From positions 1-5,754 of the forward strand of contig CAJQPD010000029.1 of the NCBI GenBank assembly GCA_905480085.1: a stretch of DNA of 5,754 nucleotides, written 5' to 3'. The translations under genes were made by a program, and so were the position numbers. Position 1 is the first letter of the stretch; every line of letters starts with the position of its first letter. The DNA comes from an uncultured Acidimicrobiia bacterium. Lineage in GTDB: Bacteria; Actinomycetota; Acidimicrobiia; Spongiisociales; JAENVV01. Positions 1 to 5,754 of this stretch are shown here, piece after piece. A model generated the notes under the pieces. The model did not search any database. It saw nothing but the letters and a program-made list of their open reading frames with translations, and was not told the origin of the DNA.

Positions 1-719
1 GTCCGTTCCAGGATGATGCCAAGGAGTTGGGGGTGGTATTTGTTATAGAGGAAGTACTGGCCGGGAGGGTCAATGATCCTGGTGTTGGTCAGCGATATTT
101 CGCGTTGGTCCGGGTAATACGTGGTGAGAGGGTCATCACCGTTGAGCAGCCACCATCTCAGCTCTTGATACTCGAGCCCCGAAGCCATGAGCAGCAAATC
201 TTTGATCCTGATGCGCTCGAAAGCGGCGTCACGTTCGAGCAGCTCGGGTAGATACTCAGTGATGGGATCCTCGACACTACCGATGAAGCCCTCTTCAATA
301 GCGATACCGATCAGGGCCGAGTCGAACGACTTGGCCACCGAGAATGAGGTCATCATGGAGTCACGCTCTGCTCCGTTGAAGTAGTGCTCGTAGAGGACTG
401 TGTCGTCCTTGATAACGATGAATGCCTGGGTCTCTGCGTCAGCCAGGAACGCATCGAAGTCGGACACCCCCAGAATCTCCTGAAAAGCAGAACTGACTCG
501 CTCTTCTTCTAGCGCTTCCGTGAAAACGAAAGGTTCTTTCGACGCTGAGAGAGGGCTCAGAGGGAACCCGTCGAGATAGTCCCCCACTTCAGATTGGCCA
601 GACCTCAACACTCGTCCCACGTACTCGGGTGAATAGACGAGCGCTCCAACCGCGGCCCACACCACGACCAGCCCAGCAAGGCCCGACAGGGCGATACCAA
701 ACCGTTTGACCCATTTCAC
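1..719 (-). CDS. Membrane-anchored serine hydrolase, beta-lactamase/PBP family (partial, C-terminus off left edge)
   Basis: This gene reads leftward and stays open to the window edge, so only about 239 N-terminal codons are present and no stop codon is seen. Residues about 8-28 form one hydrophobic segment after a basic start (MKWVKRFG), which suggests an uncleaved anchor or signal and an extracytoplasmic catalytic domain. The family nucleophile motif SxxK is SVAK (Ser127 codon 339-341, Lys130), set in the context FSVAKSFDSALIGIAIEEG. It is followed by DPITEYLPEL, the IRIKDLLLMASGL block, and the P-G-x-Y-F-x-Y segment typical of class C-like hydrolases (PF00144). The second motif, usually Y-x-N, reads Y-N-K here (Tyr225, codon 45-47). 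The third (K/H-x-G) would lie off the edge. I chose the GTG at 717-719 because the frame reaches a stop near 847 and the only clear earlier start, a TTG at 825-827, would overlap the divergent gene. No convincing ribosome binding site precedes the GTG. The substrate is unknown: esterase, DD-peptidase and amide hydrolase are all possible, and a resistance beta-lactamase is not implied. Confidence 0.85.
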   Translation of the reverse strand, partial: MKWVKRFGIALSGLAGLVVVWAAVGALVYSPEYVGRVLRSGQSEVGDYLDGFPLSPLSASKEPFVFTEALEEERVSSAFQEILGVSDFDAFLADAETQAFIVIKDDTVLYEHYFNGAERDSMMTSFSVAKSFDSALIGIAIEEGFIGSVEDPITEYLPELLERDAAFERIRIKDLLLMASGLEYQELRWWLLNGDDPLTTYYPDQREISLTNTRIIDPPGQYFLYNKYHPQLLGIILER

Positions 720-817
720 TGTGTGCCAGCGTCCATGTGGTTTCGCCGTTCTGCGTGGGCGCCCTTTGCCAATATTCGCAGATGAACGAGCCCAGCGTGC
801 TCTTCTGGTTTGCTTGA

Positions 818-1408
818 ATGGGGACAATGCCCGGCTTCTCGTTCGCAGTCACTGCCTTAATGGGTTTGGGTGCATGGAGCTTGCGCAGGCTTGCCACATC
901 TGTCGTCACGGCCGGTCTGGCTGCCGGCTTGGTCGTGACAGCAACAGGAATCAGCACCGAATCGGGGCCCCTCGTCGATGTGGGAGTAGCTGTCAGCGCC
1001 GTCTGTCTCGGTGTCGTCGTCGGAAGAATGGTGCCTGACCGGTCAGCTCCGATGGCGCTCCTACTCGGATTGCTCTCGGCAATCGATATCATCTGGGTCG
1101 CCAGCGGCGGCAGACTCGCCACGGATTGGGTCAACGAGGTTCTGAACTTCTCGGTTCAACTAGGGACCGATACTTCATCTATCGGAACACTGGACCTCCT
1201 CCTTGCGTCAGCCCTCTCTGCTCACTGGTCTAGGCGAGGCGCCTCACTGGCGCTCAGCGTGGCGGCCGCTCCGTTGGGCATGGTCATTTCCAACGTGTAC
1301 GTCGCAGTGAGCAGTGCCGACAACCTTCCCCTGGTGCCGTTCATCGCCCTCGGATGGCTGATCACCGAAGGTATCCACCGCCGTTCAGAGAAACAGCCAC
1401 CGACATAA
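818..1408 (+). CDS. Small polytopic membrane protein, possibly a presenilin/SPP-like intramembrane aspartyl protease
   Basis: The 196-residue product is dominated by hydrophobic segments, roughly at residues 25-43, 53-71, 77-95, 122-137, 142-163 and 168-184, so about six membrane helices. It ends in a short basic tail (HRRSEKQPPT). I do not recognise it outright. Two aspartates sit inside predicted helices: Asp90 in LLSAIDIIWV and Asp126 in SIGTLDLLLASAL. The last helix carries LPLVPFIALGW. This order resembles the YD, GxGD and PAL-type motifs of presenilin and signal peptide peptidase homologues, but the second motif is GTLD instead of GxGD, the inter-aspartate gap is short (36 residues), and only six of nine helices are seen. 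The family call is therefore an inference. The ATG at 818 follows an in-frame TGA at 815-817; later ATGs at 827 and 860 are also possible and would not change the membrane core. It diverges from the serine hydrolase and ends 89 bp before the HNH gene. Confidence 0.75.
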   Translation: MGTMPGFSFAVTALMGLGAWSLRRLATSVVTAGLAAGLVVTATGISTESGPLVDVGVAVSAVCLGVVVGRMVPDRSAPMALLLGLLSAIDIIWVASGGRLATDWVNEVLNFSVQLGTDTSSIGTLDLLLASALSAHWSRRGASLALSVAAAPLGMVISNVYVAVSSADNLPLVPFIALGWLITEGIHRRSEKQPPT

Positions 1409-1461
1409 TTGACGGTCCGACTGCGATCCGCATCACTCACAACGGCCGCAAAACAGACCCC

Positions 1462-1490
1462 TTGACGGACTCGCATTCCTAGACGATAAT
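1462..1490 (+). promoter_or_regulatory. Predicted sigma70-type promoter of the HNH gene (leaderless)
   Basis: A -35 element TTGACG (1462-1467) and a -10 element GATAAT (1485-1490) are separated by exactly 17 bp, the optimal spacing for a housekeeping sigma factor. Transcription would be expected to start about 6-8 bases after the -10 element, at 1497-1498, which is the A of the ATG or the base before it. No Shine-Dalgarno sequence lies in the bases before the ATG. Together these indicate a leaderless mRNA, which is common in actinobacteria. Confidence 0.75.
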
Positions 1491-1506
1491 CGAACATATG
1501 TTCGAT
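1489..1506. promoter_or_regulatory. LexA operator (SOS box) overlapping the -10 element and start codon of the HNH gene
   Basis: The sequence ATCGAACATATGTTCGAT is a perfect 18-bp palindrome centred between 1497 and 1498. Its core at 1490-1505 is TCGAAC-ATAT-GTTCGA, an exact match to the LexA consensus known from mycobacteria (TCGAAC-N4-GTTCGA) and to the related Bacillus form (GAAC-N4-GTTC). It touches the last base of the -10 hexamer and covers the predicted transcription start and the first three codons (Met-Phe-Asp). Bound LexA would block polymerase directly. That the gene is damage-inducible is an inference from this match. Confidence 0.85.
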
Positions 1507-2709
1507 ATTGAAGAAGGATACGATCCCGGAGCGAGCAGCGATGTCTTAGCCATCGCCAACACCGCCCTCGCCTGGGCCGAAGACGAAGTAGTTGTTGATT
1601 TCAACAACAACGAGCTCACGTTGAGCTACGAACACCTCCGCACGCTCGGTGACCTCTTCCATGCCCAAGCCCGGCGTCGACTGGCCGTCGTCGACGAACG
1701 ACAGTCATACGCATCAGACGGATACACGTCGACCACCGCCTACCTGAAGCACCGATTCCGAACCACCGGTGGCCAGGCAATGCGACAGGTAACCGAAGTG
1801 CGAGCGTTAAAAGAGATGCCCCAGACCCGCCTTCTGGCCGAACTGGGCCGGCTGAGCAGCGACCAGGTCCGCACGTTGATCACGGCCAAACAAGCTGCTC
1901 CCGACCAGTTCGCCGCCGACGAACAAGACCTGTGTGCCATTGCCGAGACCCTCGAATGGGTCGCCGATCTTCGCAAAGCCACCGCCTACTGGCAACAAGC
2001 CGCCGCACCTGAACCGTCCTACCCAACATTGGACGACCAACGAAACGCCTCCTACCTGTACGTGTCACGCACCTTCGAGAACATGGTCAAACTCGACGGC
2101 CTGTTCGACCGGGAACGGGGCGCCCAACTCATCGAGGCGATCAGGGCTACCACCCCCGCTCCAGTCGAGGGCGAACCGTCCACCCCGTCGCAACGACGAG
2201 CCACCGCCCTGTTCGATCTGGTCGTGTCAGACGGCGAACGACCGACCACCCCAACCCTGCTCGTCCACGTGAACGCCGAAACCCTCACCGGCAACTACCC
2301 GACCCTCGCCGAGATCGGACAAGACGTCCTCGACAAATACACCATCGACCGGCTGGCCTGCGACGGCGACTTCCGACGGATCGTGTTCGGCCCCAAAACA
2401 GAAATCATCGACATCGGCCGCCGGCTACGACTCGTCACCAAACCAATGCGCGACGCCATCACCGCCAGAGACCGCCACTGCGCCTTCCCCGGCTGCGACC
2501 GCCCACCCCAATGGTGCGACGCCCACCACATCATCCCCTGGTGGGAAGGCGGACCAACCTCAACGGGCAACCTGATCCTGCTCTGCCGCCACCACCACAC
2601 ACTCATCCACACCGGCACATTCACCCTGCGCGGCACCGGCCACCAACCAACGTTCTACCGGACCAACGGCCAACCAATCGGCCGTAGCGAATTTCTCGAC
2701 ACCGGATAG
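1498..2709 (+). CDS. DUF222 domain HNH endonuclease (13E12 repeat family), predicted SOS-regulated
   Basis: This 403-residue protein has the two-part layout of the actinobacterial 13E12 family: an alpha-helical DUF222 region over about residues 30-300, and an HNH nuclease fold at about 322-375. The nuclease part shows CAFPGCDRPPQWCDAHHI (Cys328, Cys333, His343, His344), then WWEGGPTSTGNLILLC (Asn358, Cys363), then RHHHTLIH (His365-367, His371). This gives the H-N-H catalytic and metal-binding set plus the cysteines expected to bind structural zinc, so the domain looks intact. Such proteins probably cut or nick DNA, but the family's biological role is not established. The start at 1498 is fixed by the promoter spacing and by the lack of any upstream ribosome binding site; Met-Phe-Asp is encoded within the LexA operator. 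Several M. tuberculosis 13E12 genes are reported members of the LexA regulon, which fits this context. These genes are often multicopy in actinobacterial genomes; I see no terminal repeats or target duplication marking this copy as mobile. Confidence 0.93.
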   Translation: MFDIEEGYDPGASSDVLAIANTALAWAEDEVVVDFNNNELTLSYEHLRTLGDLFHAQARRRLAVVDERQSYASDGYTSTTAYLKHRFRTTGGQAMRQVTEVRALKEMPQTRLLAELGRLSSDQVRTLITAKQAAPDQFAADEQDLCAIAETLEWVADLRKATAYWQQAAAPEPSYPTLDDQRNASYLYVSRTFENMVKLDGLFDRERGAQLIEAIRATTPAPVEGEPSTPSQRRATALFDLVVSDGERPTTPTLLVHVNAETLTGNYPTLAEIGQDVLDKYTIDRLACDGDFRRIVFGPKTEIIDIGRRLRLVTKPMRDAITARDRHCAFPGCDRPPQWCDAHHIIPWWEGGPTSTGNLILLCRHHHTLIHTGTFTLRGTGHQPTFYRTNGQPIGRSEFLDTG

Positions 2710-2760
2710 CCCGAACAGCCCACCAGGAGATAGCCATTTAAGGACTTGAACGCTGAAACG

Positions 2761-2778
2761 GCGCCTTGTTGAAGGTGC
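2761..2778. terminator. Short hairpin in the convergent gap, possible weak terminator
   Basis: GCGCCTT (2761-2767) can pair with AAGGTGC (2772-2778) around a GTTG loop, giving seven pairs with one G-T wobble. It lies between the 3' ends of the HNH gene and the NifU-domain gene, where a bidirectional terminator is expected. Neither strand has a real T-tract after the stem, so intrinsic termination is doubtful. Confidence 0.25.
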
Positions 2779-2788
2779 GCGATCAGCG

Positions 2789-3061
2789 CTAGGCGGTTGC
2801 TTCTACCGAAACTACCCCGGGGACCCGGTCCTGAAGGATGCGCTCGATACCGGCCTTGAGGGTCATCATCGACATCGGGCATCCGCCGCAGGCACCGACC
2901 ATCTGGAGATTGACGACACCATCTTCGACGCCGAGCAGCACGAGATCTCCACCGTCAGCCTGAAGGGCCGGGCGAATGTACTCAAGGGTTTCGCTGAGGA
3001 GTTCAATATCGACTTCCTCAAGCGGCTCGGTTGAACTCGTCTTGATAGTTACTTCGGTCAT
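2789..3061 (-). CDS. NifU C-terminal domain (Nfu-type) iron-sulfur cluster scaffold or carrier protein
   Basis: The 90-residue product is essentially one NifU C-terminal domain. Residues about 20-88 contain the characteristic IRPALQADGGDLVLLGVEDG stretch, then VGACGGCPMSMMTLKAGIE with the CxxC pair Cys58 and Cys61, and a closing helix (IERILQDRVPGV). In this family two subunits hold a [4Fe-4S] cluster between their CxxC motifs and deliver it to target apoproteins in the cytoplasm. The acidic N-terminal 18 residues are not part of the domain. There is no N-terminal IscU-like or A-type domain, so this is the stand-alone form. It starts with ATG 49 bp after the stop of the SpoIID-type gene on the same strand and may be co-transcribed with it. 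A weak AGGG lies about five bases before the ATG and a better GGAAGG further upstream. I see no functional link between Fe-S assembly and its cell-wall neighbours. Confidence 0.93.
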   Translation of the reverse strand: MTEVTIKTSSTEPLEEVDIELLSETLEYIRPALQADGGDLVLLGVEDGVVNLQMVGACGGCPMSMMTLKAGIERILQDRVPGVVSVEATA

Positions 3062-3110
3062 GTCGCCCTGAACAACCTTCCACAGGTCTCGAATATTTCA
3101 CAATGGTACT

Positions 3111-4691
3111 TCACGATGCCGACAACACCGAGTTGAACGTCCCCGAACTGCCGTCTCGATAGCGAAGCTGTCCGACCACCCGAAGCGATCCGGTCCGGTC
3201 GACCGGCCAATAGAGACGAACCGGACCTCTATCCACGGTTGTCCAGTGCGTCACAAACACCACTTTGTCGCCCCGATAGATCACAACCCTGGCTTCTCCC
3301 GGCTGGGCAACAAATCCGGCTACAGCAATAACCCCTTCACCAGAACCGACGTCGACCGCCATCTCTGCCAATTCGGCGGGGACATCCCATCCGGGAGGCG
3401 GCGAGACTTTGACCCGTTCTCCGACTGGCTCCATTCTCCACGGTCCTTCGATTCCCGAGGCAGCCAATTGCCCGTCGAGATAGACATCAACGACCCCCGA
3501 GACAACCTCGATCTCGTCGAGGTTCCAGCCGAGCCCGACCGAAATGAGGTCAGGCAACTCGAAGTCGGTGGGGGCCAGTCCGCCGTAGTAGTGGGCGAGG
3601 ATCCCGCGATAGGTATCGCCGGCATCGGCTCGCGCCTTGGCTCCGAACTGGGACATGCCCACCAGGTGGCCCCAGCCGTTCCCGGTGATGACAAATTCAA
3701 CCCGGTTCGGAGGACGATCGAACGAACCGTGCTCGATCACCACTCGTTGTTCGATTTCAAACGTGGGAGACAACACGACCTGCGGGTAACGTCGCCCGTC
3801 TGGACGGCGGGCAGGGAAGTCTTCGGGAAACAGGCGCTCAGCCCATCGGTTCATGACATTGCGGAAGTTCCAGGTGTCAGTCGCACGCAGACCCGCCGAA
3901 GACAAGACCTCGACGGACGACGGGCCCTCCCCATCGGGAGATACTGCGACACTCACGTCGAACAGAACCTCACCACTCAGGCCGGCATGTTGGAGAATCT
4001 CGGTGAACTGCTCGATGGAGATTCCGTAGGACCACTCAACGAACGGGCTCACTTCATCTGCGGAATCAACGGCCTGGAGATACGGGAGATCGGACGAAGA
4101 TTTGAACACATCTCCCACGGTGCGGGTGCGTCCGCCAGTGGTCGATGAGTAGAGCGCCTGCGCCGGAGCACCGTCATACGTGAGTATCTCACCGGACGTC
4201 TCACTGACTGCCTCAGCCCACCTGGGGTCTCCGCCCCCGAGATACACCTGGCAGGCGGTGGTGGCACAGATGTCGAACCCGTAGGTGGCGCCACTGCCTG
4301 CTCGACCGCGGCTCAGCGTCCAGGCCAGGTAGGTACGAGCCGCCACCGCTTGGGCTTTCAGGGATTCGGGCGGCCACTCAGCGGGCACTTCGCGGATACC
4401 CACCAGGTAGGTCTCCGGCTCCAACTCAGAAATCATCACGAGGCCACCCGCTCGAGCCTTGATTTCGATCCGACCGGGGTATTGCTGACCTTTCCATTCG
4501 AGGATGGCCCCGTCGACGGGGACAAGGTCGATACGACTGGTAATGAACGAATCGTCTGTCGACGGTTCAACGTCTGATACGTCTTGGGCGGCCATCACCG
4601 CGGTAAGCGCCAGCACCAAGACGAGCAGGCGCGTGCCCCTAGCCGGCCAACCGTTCGATTTGTGCTCCGAGCGAAGCCAACTTTCCGACAA
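3111..4691 (-). CDS. Secreted SpoIID/LytB-domain protein, predicted peptidoglycan lytic transglycosylase
   Basis: With a TTG start at 4689-4691 the product has 526 residues. Residues about 22-34 (LLVLVLALTAVMA) form a signal peptide core after a basic stretch, with likely cleavage near AVMAAQ, so the protein is exported. The SpoIID domain (PF08486) spans roughly 72-375. It includes REVPAEWPPESLKAQAVAART with the probable catalytic Glu101, a Cys142/Cys147 pair in DICATTACQVY, the STTGG loop (183-187), and GNGWGHLVGMSQFGA (337-351, His342). The Gly usually after that His is Leu here. SpoIID enzymes cut glycan strands, in Bacillus during engulfment; non-sporulating bacteria have homologues of unclear role. 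The final 150 or so residues look beta-rich and may bind wall or partners. The ATG at 4745 would give 544 residues but a 107-base overlap with murA and an overlong N-terminus; the TTG has AGAGGG ten bases upstream and overlaps by 53. The domain call is firm; the start is uncertain. Confidence 0.88.
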   Translation of the reverse strand: MSESWLRSEHKSNGWPARGTRLLVLVLALTAVMAAQDVSDVEPSTDDSFITSRIDLVPVDGAILEWKGQQYPGRIEIKARAGGLVMISELEPETYLVGIREVPAEWPPESLKAQAVAARTYLAWTLSRGRAGSGATYGFDICATTACQVYLGGGDPRWAEAVSETSGEILTYDGAPAQALYSSTTGGRTRTVGDVFKSSSDLPYLQAVDSADEVSPFVEWSYGISIEQFTEILQHAGLSGEVLFDVSVAVSPDGEGPSSVEVLSSAGLRATDTWNFRNVMNRWAERLFPEDFPARRPDGRRYPQVVLSPTFEIEQRVVIEHGSFDRPPNRVEFVITGNGWGHLVGMSQFGAKARADAGDTYRGILAHYYGGLAPTDFELPDLISVGLGWNLDEIEVVSGVVDVYLDGQLAASGIEGPWRMEPVGERVKVSPPPGWDVPAELAEMAVDVGSGEGVIAVAGFVAQPGEARVVIYRGDKVVFVTHWTTVDRGPVRLYWPVDRTGSLRVVGQLRYRDGSSGTFNSVLSAS

Positions 4692-5754
4692 GATCTTCGT
4701 ACCCTCTATCGATGTGTGAAATGTCGCCAACCGTCGTGAACCCATCGGCAGCTAGACCGGCCAACACAAGTGCGGCACCGGCCCGAATATCGAACGCCAG
4801 AACCGGACATCCGGAAAGGGTGGGTACTCCACGGACTACGGCATGCTGCCATTCGGTGGTGACGTCGGCTCCCATTCTCATCAATTCGCCGATATACCGG
4901 AACCGCGAGTCGTAGAGGTTCTCGGTCACGATAGAGGTTCCGTCGGCCGTCGCAAGCAAGGCCACCATCTGGGGCTGCATGTCTGTGTGGAATCCGGGAA
5001 ACGGCAACGTGGCGAAATCGACCGCCTTGGCGCGCTTGGGGCCGGCAATCGCAAAGAAGTCATCGCCCCGTTCGATCTCACAGCCGACTTCTTCGAGCTT
5101 GCGTAACTCCATCCGCAGATGTGCGGGATCACAGTTGCGGACCGTCACCTCTCCCCCGGTGATGGCTCCGGCAATCGCATAGGTCCCCGCTTCGAGGCGA
5201 TCACCAATGACATGATGTTCGACCGGGTGCAGCGCCCCGACTCCTTCGATGGTGATGGTGTGAGTACCGGCGCCCGTGATGTTGGCACCCATGGCATTCA
5301 GCTGAACCGCTATGTCCTGGATCTCCGGCTCACGAGCCGCGTTGTTGATGGTCGTCAGCCCATCGGCAATTACGGCCGCCAGGATCGAATTTTCCGTTGC
5401 ACCAACCGACGGAAACTCGAGGTCAAGAGTCGCTCCCTTCAATCGGCCATCAACCCAGCCGGTCAGTACCCCATGCTCAAGCTTGAACTCAGCCCCCATC
5501 TGGCGCAACGAGTCAAGATGCCAGTCAATTGGTCGACTTCCAAGGTCATCGCCCCCTGGGAAGGCCACCCTGGCTCGACCTGTGCGAGCCAGTAACGGAC
5601 CCAACACGACGATCGAGGCGCGCATCGCCCTGACCAGGTCCAGCGGTGCTTCGGGGTTGAGTTCGTCGGGGACCTGAACGGTCAATGTGTGACCTTCGAA
5701 CTCACAGGAGGCTCCGATGTGATCGAGTACCCGACCCATCAGGGACACGTCAAG
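4639..5754 (-). CDS. murA: UDP-N-acetylglucosamine 1-carboxyvinyltransferase MurA (partial, N-terminus off right edge)
   Basis: MurA transfers enolpyruvate from phosphoenolpyruvate to UDP-GlcNAc, the first committed step of peptidoglycan synthesis in the cytoplasm. The window holds 371 codons and the frame is open to the right edge. Compared with the usual length of about 420 residues, some 45-50 N-terminal residues are missing, including the KNG segment with the conserved Lys. Recognisable blocks are RPIDWHL, VDGRLKGA, SVGATENSILAA, NNAAREPEI, GDRLEAGTYAIAGAI, HTDMQPQ (catalytic Asp equivalent to E. coli Asp305), DIRAGAALVLAGL and HIDRGYE (Arg equivalent to Arg397). The active-site loop reads FPGGDDLGSRP where E. 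coli has PGGCTIGARP, so the Cys115 position is Asp (codon 5548-5550). This is the natural variant found in mycobacteria and chlamydiae. The GTG at 5746-5748 is an internal valine in the LDVSLM context and not the true start. The 3' end probably overlaps the start of the SpoIID-type gene. Confidence 0.97.
   Translation of the reverse strand, partial: LDVSLMGRVLDHIGASCEFEGHTLTVQVPDELNPEAPLDLVRAMRASIVVLGPLLARTGRARVAFPGGDDLGSRPIDWHLDSLRQMGAEFKLEHGVLTGWVDGRLKGATLDLEFPSVGATENSILAAVIADGLTTINNAAREPEIQDIAVQLNAMGANITGAGTHTITIEGVGALHPVEHHVIGDRLEAGTYAIAGAITGGEVTVRNCDPAHLRMELRKLEEVGCEIERGDDFFAIAGPKRAKAVDFATLPFPGFHTDMQPQMVALLATADGTSIVTENLYDSRFRYIGELMRMGADVTTEWQHAVVRGVPTLSGCPVLAFDIRAGAALVLAGLAADGFTTVGDISHIDRGYEDLVGKLASLGAQIERLAG
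4702..4707 (-). promoter_or_regulatory. Probable ribosome binding site of the SpoIID-type gene, inside murA
   Basis: On the minus strand AGAGGG lies ten bases before the TTG at 4689-4691, within the murA codons for IDRGYEDL. It is the reason for preferring that TTG over the ATG at 4745. With a 53-base overlap between the genes, ribosomes finishing murA could reinitiate here, so the two would be translationally coupled. The site is only a moderate match to the consensus. Confidence 0.35.

Noticed and set aside
1..719. Acquired beta-lactamase resistance gene
   Set aside because: The SxxK family includes many esterases and peptidases. The Y-N-K motif and uncleaved anchor do not match known resistance enzymes, and no mobile element is nearby.
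589..1134. A 181-codon minus-strand open frame across the divergent gap
   Set aside because: It overlaps the start of the serine hydrolase in another frame and runs antisense to the membrane protein. The translation is Ser/Thr/Ala-rich without any domain.
1409..1415. A second TTGACGG upstream of the HNH promoter
   Set aside because: It repeats the -35 sequence 53 bp upstream, but the bases 17 bp downstream (ATCACT) do not resemble a -10 element.
1591..1608. Inverted repeat GTTGTTGA-TT-TCAACAAC inside the HNH gene
   Set aside because: The 8-bp arms are perfect, but the sequence encodes VVDFNN within the coding region, does not match the LexA box and has no T-tract. Probably a by-product of Val/Asn codons.
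1498..2709. HNH gene as part of a homing intron, intein or insertion sequence
   Set aside because: The protein is a full-length DUF222-HNH with its own promoter. No terminal inverted repeats, target duplication, intron structure or interrupted host gene is visible.
3246..4148. A 300-codon plus-strand open frame opposite the SpoIID-type gene
   Set aside because: It is antisense to a frame with clear SpoIID motifs and a signal peptide. Its translation has no recognisable domain, and long antisense open frames are common in GC-rich coding DNA.

Overview
The window looks like chromosomal DNA from a GC-rich actinobacterium. Three things point there: a DUF222/HNH (13E12-type) endonuclease gene, a textbook actinobacterial LexA (SOS) box, and a MurA with Asp in place of the usual active-site Cys, as in mycobacteria. 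Something in or near the Acidimicrobiia would fit, but the placement is inference because no rRNA or other strong marker is present. I saw no tRNA, rRNA, CRISPR array, insertion sequence or attachment site.

Layout from left to right. Positions 1-719 (minus strand) carry the N-terminal part of a membrane-anchored serine hydrolase of the beta-lactamase/penicillin-binding family, cut by the left edge. Diverging from it, 818-1408 (plus) encodes a small polytopic membrane protein. It is unannotatable by simple recognition, but its paired intramembrane aspartates resemble a presenilin/SPP-type aspartyl protease core. A compact promoter at 1462-1490 drives the DUF222/HNH gene at 1498-2709 (plus). 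Its -10 element, predicted transcription start and ATG are covered by a perfect 18-bp palindrome that contains TCGAAC-N4-GTTCGA, so the gene is predicted to be leaderless and LexA-repressed.

The right half is a tight minus-strand block transcribed from right to left: murA (4639 to beyond the right edge), a SpoIID/LytB-domain cell-wall hydrolase whose start probably lies inside the murA 3' end (3111-4691), and a small NifU C-terminal-domain Fe-S protein (2789-3061). It converges on the HNH gene across a 79-bp gap. MurA makes the first committed peptidoglycan precursor and the SpoIID-type protein probably cuts glycan strands outside the membrane, so two of the three genes form a cell-wall pair. 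The murA-spoIID adjacency is the same as in Bacillus subtilis, although nothing here suggests sporulation.

The strongest points for follow-up are the LexA operator fused to a leaderless start, the possible minimal presenilin-like protein, and the predicted fosfomycin-insensitive MurA.
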